Assembly (NCBI GenBank): GCA_031421935.1
Contig: JANOPQ010000106.1
Span: 1-10,948, forward strand
Origin: JAJTFW01 sp031421935
GTDB lineage: Bacteria > Bacteroidota > Bacteroidia > AKYH767-A > OLB10
Length of the DNA: 10,948 bases
Direction: 5' to 3'
The translations under genes were made by a program, and so were the position numbers. Positions 1 to 6,357 of the stretch are shown here, piece after piece. Position 1 is the first letter of the stretch. Every line of letters starts with the position of its first letter. Under the pieces are notes generated by a model that did no database searches, was not told the origin of the DNA, and saw nothing but the letters and a program-made list of their open reading frames with translations.

Positions 1-458
1 ATCATTGCACCATCAGTATACCCGCTTAATAGTTGATTTACTATTTCATCGGATCGTCTAATCACTAATCCATAGAGTGCAACAGTCATCTTAAGAGTAC
101 TGTCAATTCTTTTTTTTCTAAGCTTATCGATAATTTTTTCATAAACATTATAGCAGCCATTTACGTATAGTATAAAGGCAACAAAAAAGTCTTTGTGAGC
201 ATTAGCAATATTTTTCTGGTTACGAAAGTTTGTTTTAAGGAAGCTATCTAAGTTAAACTTGTGTTTATCCAAATACAATGTTGAAACACTTTCCTCATAG
301 CTAGACAAGAGTTCTTTGAACTTTGGTGCAATTTTCTTTAAAGCTTCTTCTTCTGAAAGATTAGATTTTTTTATCGCTTCATTAAGACTGCTAAAAAACA
401 TCTTACCAAAGTCCTCAATTAATACGCCTTTAATTTCTATGTTTTTAAACCGTCCCAT
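1..458 (-). CDS. DUF5677-like protein, N-terminal part (runs off the window)
   Basis: Open reading frame entering from ATG at 458 and still open at base 1; 152 residues are visible. It begins MGRFKNIEIKG and is rich in charged helices. The last visible residues, around 128-152 (YGLVIRRSDEIVNQLLSGYT then DGAM), resemble the opening of the DUF5677 domain as I remember it, a helical domain of unknown function with the pattern 'E-I-x-x-L-L-x-x-G-x-x-D-G-A'. The domain call comes from this short stretch only. The gene starts about 36 bases from the box of the attC-like element at 494-616, so it is probably the next cassette of the array; no promoter is evident in that short leader. DUF5677 proteins occur in accessory and defence-rich regions, but no biochemical role should be assigned. 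Confidence 0.6.
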   Translation of the reverse strand, partial: MGRFKNIEIKGVLIEDFGKMFFSSLNEAIKKSNLSEEEALKKIAPKFKELLSSYEESVSTLYLDKHKFNLDSFLKTNFRNQKNIANAHKDFFVAFILYVNGCYNVYEKIIDKLRKKRIDSTLKMTVALYGLVIRRSDEIVNQLLSGYTDGAM

Positions 459-493
459 TTATATGTTTAAATTTATTAGTGTTTCGATAGATT

Positions 494-616
494 GGTGCTA
501 ACCAATGTTAGGTTTGAGATAGGTGGGGATTTTTATCACAAAACTTCATTTGAAGAACTGAACTTGAACCGTTACTATCTTTAAGTTTATGTAGAGGCTA
601 GGCTACCGTTTATCCA
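494..616 (-). repeat. attC-like cassette boundary element D (degenerate)
   Basis: Intergenic element between the DUF5677-like gene and the 628-aa gene. The left box GGTGCTAAC (494-502) is the same type as the left boxes of elements B and C (GTAGCTAAC, GGTGCATAA). Inside it an imperfect stem can be drawn: AGATAG near 518-523 against CTATCT at 574-579. The right end is weak: GTTTATCC at 608-615 partly matches the expected complement of the box at 2909-2917. It lacks the conserved AT-rich centre of A and B. Element type is inferred from position, size and one good box. Confidence 0.35.
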
Positions 617-2489
617 AAGGTATTACATCATCTAATTTATTTGCAAGCCCATTTTGGAAGAACTCCGAATACTGTATCAACTGAATGACTTCAATATTCA
701 TTTTCCATTTGAACTCCGTTAAAATTGTAATGTTTAACAAAACTGACTTTCGAACTTCATCGTCAGTTTTATCCTGCTTGTTATCGTTGAAAACTTCTTC
801 GGTTGCATTGTTTAAATCAATTACTGAACAATACAAATTGATAGAGTCACTAATTTTCTTTAAGGAATCTCTTGCGATGATGTCATCCTCAATTGGTTTT
901 GTTGCGATGTTCGGCAAGTCGGTCTTTTTGAGAATAAACAAAGTATCTCTTACAATATGTGAACCGTTGAAAGTATAAATGTCTGTTTTTTTATACTTAT
1001 GATTTGAAAGTCCTGGAACCCTTAGTTGACTGATAAAGTAGTCCAAGTGTAATCCGAAATTTACAATCACAAAAGTTTCATCAATTTCGAGTTTGTCAAT
1101 CGCTTTGAAAAAGTCATCTGATTTTAGTAAATATGATTTTGATATTTTACGAATAAATAATTCGCTTAACCCTTCGATCAAACTTGTTGAAACTACTGAT
1201 GCCAAATAGGAATCATACTCTATGTGATGCACTTCAGGGTTTTCGGAGAAAGCATCTTTGCTTTGAAGCATTTTTCGTCCACTTATGTACCACTTGTCTG
1301 AGTTGTCATCTTGTATTTCTGTGACGTTATTTATTGGTTGGAATTTTTCTATGGTAAATTCAACGATTGCTTTTGTTCTATTTTCAAACTGCAAGATTTT
1401 CTCATTTGATAAGGATAAATTCACAGCGTTTGAATGATAAGCACCTTCAAGAGTTGATTTGAACTTTTCTATAAAATCAATTGGGTATGGTTTTTCATTT
1501 TTCGCGCACCATTCAGGTGTAATGAAATCAAGGCTTAATGATAACAGTAATTCTTTATTCTGCAAATGTTCGTACACTAACTTTTTGAAGAAGTCAAGTC
1601 CATCAATCCATTGCTTTATTTCACCTTGTGTTGGTGGAATTCGTGGAAGGTCAAGCGGTGTCATTGTAATCAGATGAGGATAAATGGTCCATTGTCTCAA
1701 AAACAAAATAGTCATGTATGACATTATCCATTTCTTAATTTCATAATCCGCATTCAGTCCACTTAACTTAGGAAATGGATATTGATGTGAAATCCAACTA
1801 TATTTACTTTCGTAAGGGTCTTTTACATCAAAATAGAATTTGAAAATATGCTCCATTGATTCAGGTAGCAGTTCATATTTCGGTGGTTGGCTTTGAGTAT
1901 AATTGAAAATCCGTTTGAGACAAGAATATCTTTCTGAGTATGTAAGCAAACCGCCTAAAGCATAATGAAATTCAATGAACTTTTGGCGTTCAGTTCTTCT
2001 TTTATCAACTACATCTTGGTTGCTGACTTGAAAATTATTTGCCGTGTTATCATATCTTTTATAAATGCTAGGCATATTGAAAGAGTAGTATTGATGACAA
2101 AACTCCCAATGGTTCATAATCAAATCATCTTGCTGATACCTCACAGCAAGAAGAATATTTCTCCAAAGCCAGACATAGGTAATTTCAGAAATTTCTTTAC
2201 CCTGACTTTCTCCAAGCAACCAAATTCCTGCTGATGTTCTGTGTTCTAATAAAAAATTTCTCTTTTCCTTGAAGATTGCTAACTCCTCAATTGCTCTATA
2301 AAAAGTTTTATAATAAAATTCAGTATAAACGACAGGTTCATTAGTGAACTTATCTCGAACCTTTTTAAACTCTGAAGAAAAAAAGTTAGAAAGCGTTATT
2401 GAATAATTTGTCTGTTGGGTTCTTATTGATTCAAGAAGCAAATCAGACAACGCTGAAAAATATTTTAAATCAGATTCAATTTTCTTCAT
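603..2489 (-). CDS. Unknown 628-aa protein, second gene of a two-gene cassette
   Basis: I do not recognise this protein. It is 628 residues, predicted soluble, without signal peptide or clear membrane segment. The N-terminal half is rich in aromatic residues and helices (HWEFCHQYYSFN, MSYMTILFLRQW). The C-terminal third has a mixed alpha/beta look, with a hydrophobic strand near TFVIVNFGLHLDYF and a Lys/Asp-rich stretch (NDNKQDKTDDEVRK). No nucleotide-binding P-loop, nuclease or protease motif was seen. ATG at 2489 lies inside the end of the upstream membrane-protein gene (14-base overlap), so the two are translationally coupled and probably act together, perhaps with this protein docked to the membrane partner. 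The stop abuts attC-like element D. Size, partner and cassette setting fit an anti-phage or stress module, but that is inference. Confidence 0.85.
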   Translation of the reverse strand: MKKIESDLKYFSALSDLLLESIRTQQTNYSITLSNFFSSEFKKVRDKFTNEPVVYTEFYYKTFYRAIEELAIFKEKRNFLLEHRTSAGIWLLGESQGKEISEITYVWLWRNILLAVRYQQDDLIMNHWEFCHQYYSFNMPSIYKRYDNTANNFQVSNQDVVDKRRTERQKFIEFHYALGGLLTYSERYSCLKRIFNYTQSQPPKYELLPESMEHIFKFYFDVKDPYESKYSWISHQYPFPKLSGLNADYEIKKWIMSYMTILFLRQWTIYPHLITMTPLDLPRIPPTQGEIKQWIDGLDFFKKLVYEHLQNKELLLSLSLDFITPEWCAKNEKPYPIDFIEKFKSTLEGAYHSNAVNLSLSNEKILQFENRTKAIVEFTIEKFQPINNVTEIQDDNSDKWYISGRKMLQSKDAFSENPEVHHIEYDSYLASVVSTSLIEGLSELFIRKISKSYLLKSDDFFKAIDKLEIDETFVIVNFGLHLDYFISQLRVPGLSNHKYKKTDIYTFNGSHIVRDTLFILKKTDLPNIATKPIEDDIIARDSLKKISDSINLYCSVIDLNNATEEVFNDNKQDKTDDEVRKSVLLNITILTEFKWKMNIEVIQLIQYSEFFQNGLANKLDDVIPLDKR

Positions 2490-2862
2490 GCTTTTGCATT
2501 AGATATGGTATGAACTTAGACAGTGTGTAATAAATTAGAATTTTCCTAACAAAGAGAAAAAAGAAAATCACAAGCAGTATTGTATTGAAGGCAACAAGTA
2601 TTGATGCTGAATTCTCTATAAAGAAATTAAAGCCGTCTAACTTTATTAAAGGCGGTATTCTTAACCACCATATAACGATAAATATCAATGAGGAAAATAA
2701 AGAGTATCGAAATGCTATACTTTCCCGTTCTTGGTCAAAAAGTTCCACTATTTTATCAGAAGAATATTTCTCATCAAGTCGTGCAATCACTTGAAGCAAT
2801 AAAGGGTATGCAACTCCAAGAAGTGCAATTACTGTATTTATGTATGCGTCTATGCTTTCCAT
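2476..2862 (-). CDS. Small three-helix membrane protein, first gene of a two-gene cassette
   Basis: A 128-residue protein from ATG at 2862 (MESIDAYINTVIALLG). Three hydrophobic segments are visible: residues about 8-27 (INTVIALLGVAYPLLLQVIA), 55-73 (contains IFIVIWWLRIPPLI) and 85-112 (contains ILLVIFFFLFVRKILIYY). A charged segment (LDEKYSSDKIVELFDQERE) links helices 1 and 2, probably on the cytoplasmic side, and the C-terminus is charged. An upstream in-frame ATG at 2913 would add 17 residues, but that extension lies in the attC-like element and is not membrane-protein-like, so I prefer 2862. The gene overlaps the 628-aa gene by 14 bases. Role unknown; it could be a membrane anchor or effector for its partner. 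Confidence 0.8.
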   Translation of the reverse strand: MESIDAYINTVIALLGVAYPLLLQVIARLDEKYSSDKIVELFDQERESIAFRYSLFSSLIFIVIWWLRIPPLIKLDGFNFFIENSASILVAFNTILLVIFFFLFVRKILIYYTLSKFIPYLMQKHEEN

Positions 2863-2908
2863 TCCTTGTTTTTTGCAATCTATTTTAAAATTAGTTACCC
2901 CTTGCTTT

Positions 2909-3039
2909 GCCACAAACGTTATGGGACTTTGCGTACGTGCATTACACGGAGGGTGGTTTCTATTTGTTGAGATATTAAAATTAGAAATTAAGTTTTATGT
3001 ATCCAAATTCCCACCTAATGCAAAGGATTAGTTAGCTGT
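2909..3039 (-). repeat. attC-like cassette boundary element A (131 bp)
   Basis: Imperfect palindrome between the two-gene unit and the 222-aa gene. Left box GCCACAAAC (2909-2917); right box GTTAGCTGT (3031-3039). Inner complementary blocks: CTTTGC 2927-2932 with GCAAAG 3020-3025, and GGTGG 2952-2956 with CCACC 3011-3015. The AT-rich centre 2957-2999 matches element B at 38 of 43 positions with no gaps. The right box contains the stop codon of the 222-aa gene (3032-3034). Size and box logic fit integron attC sites; the boxes differ from the strict RYYYAAC/GTTRRRY consensus. Confidence 0.65.
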
Positions 3040-3700
3040 TGCCTAAGTTTCTTTTATCTAAAGTCTCATTTCTTCTACCTTTCATTTGTAAAGCGATTAG
3101 ATCTCGGTCTCCATAAAAAACCAAATTCTTCTCTTTTTTATCAATTACAGCATAAACTTGAAGTCTATTGTCAGAATCATATCTTTCTAATTGTTTAGTC
3201 AAATAATCATTTGGAAAATTATTCTGATTATCAATTGCAAAATCTAAAAGTTGATCGATTGCATCATCCCAATCTTCTACAGTTAATTCTTCGTCAAATA
3301 ATACTTTGATTACTTTTCCGCTCTTTGTTTGAAGTAGTACTGAAACCGACTTTGATTGAGTATTATTATCAGGTTTCTTATTAGAGGATTCTGAAGCATA
3401 AAAGGTATGTACTCTTATACTTCTCCCACTTTTGATAAATCTCTTTAGCCAATTTCTCAAGATATTGTAATGATCTTTTCCTGCTTCACTGAGAAACCCT
3501 TCAAAGTAAGGTTTGCAGATATATACAACTAGAGCAGTCGGAATGGCCCATTCAAGTGTAGCCATCGCACCTTGCTGAGGTTTCCTTTGAACAATAATAT
3601 TTAGTCCATCAGACTTCAATTCACTCATTACATCTTCTGAAGCAAAGTCCGACATTTTATCTGGAACTTCCACTATAATATGATTTATCTTTTCCATCAT
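3032..3700 (-). CDS. Unknown 222-aa protein in a single-gene cassette
   Basis: I do not recognise this protein. It starts at ATG 3700 (MMEKINHIIVEVPD; the second Met is an equally possible start). Residues 1-45 look like a small beta-rich region. Residues about 48-70 (EWAIPTALVVYICKPYFEGF) form one hydrophobic or amphipathic helix that could touch or cross a membrane, followed by a basic helix (DHYNILRNWLKRFIKSGR). A low-complexity polar linker (SSNKKPDNNTQSKS) leads into a second alpha/beta domain of about 100 residues ending in a basic tail. The gene lies exactly between elements A and B, whose facing boxes (GTTAGCT and AGCTAAC) are complementary, so gene plus flanks make one cassette. TAA comes from the right box of A. 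The 5' leader is about 35-40 bases. Confidence 0.8.
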   Translation of the reverse strand: MMEKINHIIVEVPDKMSDFASEDVMSELKSDGLNIIVQRKPQQGAMATLEWAIPTALVVYICKPYFEGFLSEAGKDHYNILRNWLKRFIKSGRSIRVHTFYASESSNKKPDNNTQSKSVSVLLQTKSGKVIKVLFDEELTVEDWDDAIDQLLDFAIDNQNNFPNDYLTKQLERYDSDNRLQVYAVIDKKEKNLVFYGDRDLIALQMKGRRNETLDKRNLGNS

Positions 3701-3733
3701 TCAATTTTATTAAAGAAATATGTTTAAAAGGTT

Positions 3734-3864
3734 GTAGCTAACGTTCTGGGGCATTGTTCTCGGGCAGGACATGGAGCGTGATTTCTATTTATTGTGATAT
3801 TAAAATTACAAATTAAATTCTATGTAACAAAATGTCCGACTAAAGCAAAGGACTTGTTATGCAC
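3734..3864 (-). repeat. attC-like cassette boundary element B (131 bp)
   Basis: Imperfect palindrome between the 222-aa gene and the Shedu-like gene, the same length as element A. Left box GTAGCTAAC (3734-3742), right box GTTATGCAC (3856-3864). Inner complementary block GGACAT 3767-3772 with ATGTCC 3832-3837; the GCAAAG block at 3845-3850 has no good partner here. The centre 3782-3824 matches element A at 38 of 43 positions. The right box supplies the TAA stop (3857-3859) of the Shedu-like gene. Its left box pairs with the right box of A and its right box with the left box of C. Confidence 0.65.
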
Positions 3865-4957
3865 TGCTTTTATTTAACATCTCTTCCATGTTTTTAATTA
3901 ATTCTCCAAATTTAAATGAAACATCATCAAAAGTTAAAAATTCAGTATTGTTCTGCCTACGATTCCATGCTCTTAAAATTGCACGATTTGCTTCAGTAAA
4001 ATTTGTAGAACGACCTGCTATTATTAAAAAGTTGGGTTTTTCTAGTCCTGTGAGCTTATTTTTTAAATAATTAATATTTTGTTCAAGCCATATTTCCCAG
4101 TCCAAAGTTTGTTTTTGAGCATGATTGAATTCAGCGGTTAATTCTCCATTCTTAGTAAAAATTGGCATTGAGGCTTTTTCGATTTCAACAAAAGTGTATT
4201 TTATTCCTTGTTCTAGAGTATTCGAATAAACAAAATCAGTTACAAAATCATCTCCTAATTTTTTCTTGGGATAAATGGTAGAATATGGTTGAACAATTAT
4301 TGGATATTCTTTGATAAATAATTGCAATTCTTCTTCTTTATTTGAGCTTTTAAGCAATTCTTCAAATTGAACTTTAAGTGAATTATAAATTTCTAAAATT
4401 GTTTTAGCTTCTTTTTTGGGAGTGCTTTCATTTTCATGCTGAATATTTATATTCATACCAAGGATTGCCAATTTTACATCCAAAAGTGCATCTTCCAAAT
4501 CTAAGTTATTATTTACTTCTTCATATTTCAAGACGGAAATTTGAAGATTGTTTATTTCGAATTCTCCATTCAGTTTTAGTTTCCCTATTTTTAATAGACT
4601 ACCGAAATTTAGTTTGGCAATGGCACTAAAATTTATCATTCGACCATCTCTATAAGGTATTGGAAGTTGCAAAAGCAATTTTTCAATTAGAATATTAAGA
4701 ATTTTAACTTCAACTATATTTGCTCTAGGATTTTCCGAATGTCTTATTAATACTACTCCATCAAGACAACCATAGATTAAACTAGATTGATCTTTAGGAA
4801 AATGCTCTTCGAATTTGCTTGAACTATTATTATCTAAGGATGAAAACTTTATTCTTTGATTATTGATAGTAGTCCAATATTGTTGTTCAAGATTTTTGAC
4901 AAAATCAACTTTCCTTTTTATCAATTTTAAAATTGATTTATTTTGATTGTTCTTCAT
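3857..4957 (-). CDS. DUF4263 / Shedu-like (SduA) PD-(D/E)XK nuclease-domain protein
   Basis: 366-residue protein. The C-terminal part, residues about 205-345, reads as a DUF4263 (Shedu, SduA) domain of the PD-(D/E)XK nuclease fold. It has EEELQLFIKEYP (208-219) opening the domain, LGDDFVTDF (234-242) with candidate metal ligand D241, then FVEIEK (256-261) with E258/E260 in the E-x-E/K position, NHAQKQTLDW (278-287), and a closing FLIIAGR strand plus TFDD. The N-terminal 200 residues are an unrecognised, probably sensor or regulatory region, as in Shedu proteins, whose N-termini vary. Shedu is a known single-gene anti-phage system in which SduA acts as a nuclease. The gene is the only one between elements B and C; TAA lies in the box of B, and the leader from the box of C is only about 14 bases, so transcription must come from outside or from the element. 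Confidence 0.82.
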   Translation of the reverse strand: MKNNQNKSILKLIKRKVDFVKNLEQQYWTTINNQRIKFSSLDNNSSSKFEEHFPKDQSSLIYGCLDGVVLIRHSENPRANIVEVKILNILIEKLLLQLPIPYRDGRMINFSAIAKLNFGSLLKIGKLKLNGEFEINNLQISVLKYEEVNNNLDLEDALLDVKLAILGMNINIQHENESTPKKEAKTILEIYNSLKVQFEELLKSSNKEEELQLFIKEYPIIVQPYSTIYPKKKLGDDFVTDFVYSNTLEQGIKYTFVEIEKASMPIFTKNGELTAEFNHAQKQTLDWEIWLEQNINYLKNKLTGLEKPNFLIIAGRSTNFTEANRAILRAWNRRQNNTEFLTFDDVSFKFGELIKNMEEMLNKSSA

Positions 4958-4970
4958 TTCTACTTATAAT

Positions 4971-5100
4971 GGTGCATAAAGTTTTGGGACTTTGCGCTGG
5001 GGTGGTAAACGAAGCATGAATTTTATTTAATAAGAGTTTATATCTATTAATTAAATTCTATGGCAAAATGCCCACCTATTGCAAAGGCAATGATATGCAC
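4971..5100 (-). repeat. attC-like cassette boundary element C (130 bp)
   Basis: Imperfect palindrome between the Shedu-like gene and the T9SS gene. Left box GGTGCATAA (4971-4979), right box GATATGCAC (5092-5100); the two share GTGCAT/ATGCAC. Inner blocks: CTTTGC 4990-4995 with GCAAAG 5081-5086, and GGTGG 5001-5005 with CCACC 5072-5076. GGGACTTTGCG and CCCACCTA are also present in element A, and AATTAAATTCTATG in the centre is shared with element B. The left box is complementary over eight bases to the right box of B across the Shedu-like gene. Confidence 0.62.
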
Positions 5101-5132
5101 ACTTAATCTATACATCCTATTTTTAATTAAGA

Positions 5133-5957
5133 CTATTTAGTAAGAATGAATTTACCAGCTTGAACTTTTTTTGACTTCGAAATCAAATTATAATAATATG
5201 TACCACTATTGTAATTTTTTACATTTATTAAAAGTCTTTCATTCGCAGAAATATTTTCACTTTGAAGTACTTTTGAGTTACCGTCATAAATGATGAGTTG
5301 GTAATTTTCCATATTACTTGGTAAATTGAATTCGAAAGTCAACATCTCTGTAGTTGGGTTTGGGTAAAGTTTAACAACAGAGTTGTCTATTGATGTAAAA
5401 TCAAAAGTTGAAGTTGGTAGGCTACCACATAAAGAATAAATTTTAGTCTGGGTAACACCAGGTGGTTTATCAATAATAAGAAATAACTTAGCTCCTTCAG
5501 AAGTATTAGAAATGGGTCTTGTATCCTGTGTCCCACCTAAACAACCGAAGCAATAAGGTCCTTTTGCACTATCAACGTTCAATAAAACAGTTCCATCTGT
5601 TCGTAGAACCATAAATGGATTATAAGCGCCATTAGGAGCGTCTAATGCATATTCTATATTTGAAGAATCGCAATCAAATAAAGATTTAGTAACATATACT
5701 ATTCTATACCAAGGCCAAATTTGGACTGGAACTGAAATGTTAGTTAAATATGGCGTAAAATCCATATTGTATAAGCTAAATGAATTTAAGGTAGTGTCAA
5801 TTAGAACATATTTCGTTTCATTTTCGCTAATGTTAGTCGGATATAATAATGTACCAAAAGAAATAGTATCAATCGAATGTTCAAGTGTAATTTGCCCGCG
5901 TGTCAATAGTGGTTGTAATAGGCATACTATAGTAAGTAATGAAATTAGTTTTCTCAT
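5133..5957 (-). CDS. Secreted protein with T9SS type A C-terminal sorting domain
   Basis: 274 residues from ATG at 5957. The N-terminus MRKLISLLTIVCLLQPLLT is a typical Sec signal peptide, which is why I chose this start over the in-frame ATG at 6008 that would bury it behind 17 polar residues. The central 170 residues are beta-rich and unrecognised, with a small Cys motif (YCFGC) and several Asp/Asn turns. The last 75 residues are a type A sorting domain: VVKLYPNPTTEMLTFEF, then a beta-sandwich ending GTYYYNLISKSKKVQAGKF. Such domains direct proteins through the type IX secretion system to the cell surface or medium in Bacteroidota. It lies next to element C and may be the first visible cassette, but its long upstream region differs from the other cassette genes. 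Confidence 0.85.
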   Translation of the reverse strand: MRKLISLLTIVCLLQPLLTRGQITLEHSIDTISFGTLLYPTNISENETKYVLIDTTLNSFSLYNMDFTPYLTNISVPVQIWPWYRIVYVTKSLFDCDSSNIEYALDAPNGAYNPFMVLRTDGTVLLNVDSAKGPYCFGCLGGTQDTRPISNTSEGAKLFLIIDKPPGVTQTKIYSLCGSLPTSTFDFTSIDNSVVKLYPNPTTEMLTFEFNLPSNMENYQLIIYDGNSKVLQSENISANERLLINVKNYNSGTYYYNLISKSKKVQAGKFILTK

Positions 5958-6010
5958 GATTTTATATTTTGAATAAGTAAAATTATAATGTAAGATAGAA
6001 ATTGCCATAT

Positions 6011-6037
6011 AGATTATTGATGAATAATCAATAATCT
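6011..6037. promoter_or_regulatory. Perfect 11-bp inverted repeat upstream of the T9SS gene
   Basis: AGATTATTGAT (6011-6021) and its exact complement ATCAATAATCT (6027-6037) are separated by five bases, about 54 bases upstream of the T9SS gene start. It is AT-only apart from two bases per arm, so a terminator is unlikely; an operator for a dimeric regulator is possible. No TAnnTTTG promoter was found between it and the gene. Confidence 0.35.
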
Positions 6038-6257
6038 AAATTTTGAATTAGTGTGGAATATTTGTAAATATTATAGTAAGTCAATTTTTATATTAAACAT
6101 TACTGGATTAAGTATTATCACTGATGCTTATAATGTGTAGTCAAGTAAACTATGAATTTACAGTAAAAAAATCTTAAAGAATAATTTGCTTCACCATTGT
6201 TTCACTAGCTAAAATTATTAATATATAATATACTAATATACAATTTAATGCATATTA
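6038..6257. other. AT-rich gap with no gene seen
   Basis: About 220 bases of very AT-rich DNA between the T9SS gene's upstream region and the first tRNA-end fragment. No reading frame, tRNA body or clear attC-like element was found. TGCATAT at 6249-6255 is complementary to ATATGCA in the right box of element C and could be a faint trace of the other end of that cassette, but such an AT-rich heptamer is easily chance. Confidence 0.5.
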
Positions 6258-6280
6258 GGGTTCAAATCCCACCGACTCCA
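6258..6280 (+). other. tRNA/tmRNA 3'-end fragment, copy 1 (candidate att site)
   Basis: Reads GGGTTCAAATCCC followed by ACCGACTCCA: a T-arm with 7-base loop TTCAAAT, the 3' strand of a 7-bp acceptor (CGACTCC) and discriminator A. Only three T-stem pairs remain; bases before 6258 do not continue the stem, and no D-arm, anticodon arm or 5' acceptor strand (expected GGAGTCG or GGGGTCG) lies upstream. It is a fragment, not a functional tRNA, of the kind left as attL/attR when elements integrate into tRNA or tmRNA 3' ends. Parent RNA not identified. Confidence 0.6.
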
Positions 6281-6288
6281 CAGAATGA

Positions 6289-6333
6289 TCAATGCAAAAC
6301 CTGCAAATAAGGTTTTGCATTGACTCACTTTTT
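6289..6333 (+). terminator. 13-bp hairpin with short T-tract after tRNA fragment 1
   Basis: Left arm TCAATGCAAAACC (6289-6301), 9-base loop, perfect complement GGTTTTGCATTGA (6311-6323), then CTCAC and five T (6329-6333). The position just after a tRNA 3' end on the same strand suggests the original tRNA/tmRNA terminator carried along with the fragment. The T-tract is short and offset, so termination is plausible but not certain. Confidence 0.45.
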
Positions 6334-6357
6334 GAGAAAGATGGGAACACATTTTTG

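Noticed and set aside
316..2888. Plus-strand open frames such as 316-501, 685-978, 1459-1677, 1965-2234, 2585-2794 and 2688-2888
   Set aside because: They lie opposite long minus-strand genes, are short, have no family features, and are shadows of the coding strand.
2863..2913. Upstream ATG (2913) for the small membrane protein
   Set aside because: The added 17 residues fall in the cassette element and leader region; the Met at 2862 begins directly before the first membrane helix.
494..5100. CRISPR array reading of the repeated elements
   Set aside because: Repeats are about 130 bp, imperfect, far apart and separated by whole genes; there are no short uniform spacers or cas genes.
2909..5100. 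Elements A-C as ordinary transcription terminators or REP sequences
   Set aside because: They are long with AT-rich centres, lack a GC-rich stem followed by a T-tract, and their end boxes match across genes, which terminators or REPs do not explain.
1..6260. An integron integrase or other recombinase gene for the cassette array
   Set aside because: No frame shows the tyrosine-recombinase R...HxxR...Y pattern; the only recombination enzyme in the window is the HUH transposase, which works differently.
6258..6280. A complete tRNA gene on the plus strand
   Set aside because: No anticodon arm, D-arm or matching 5' acceptor strand lies upstream; stem pairing stops at 6258.
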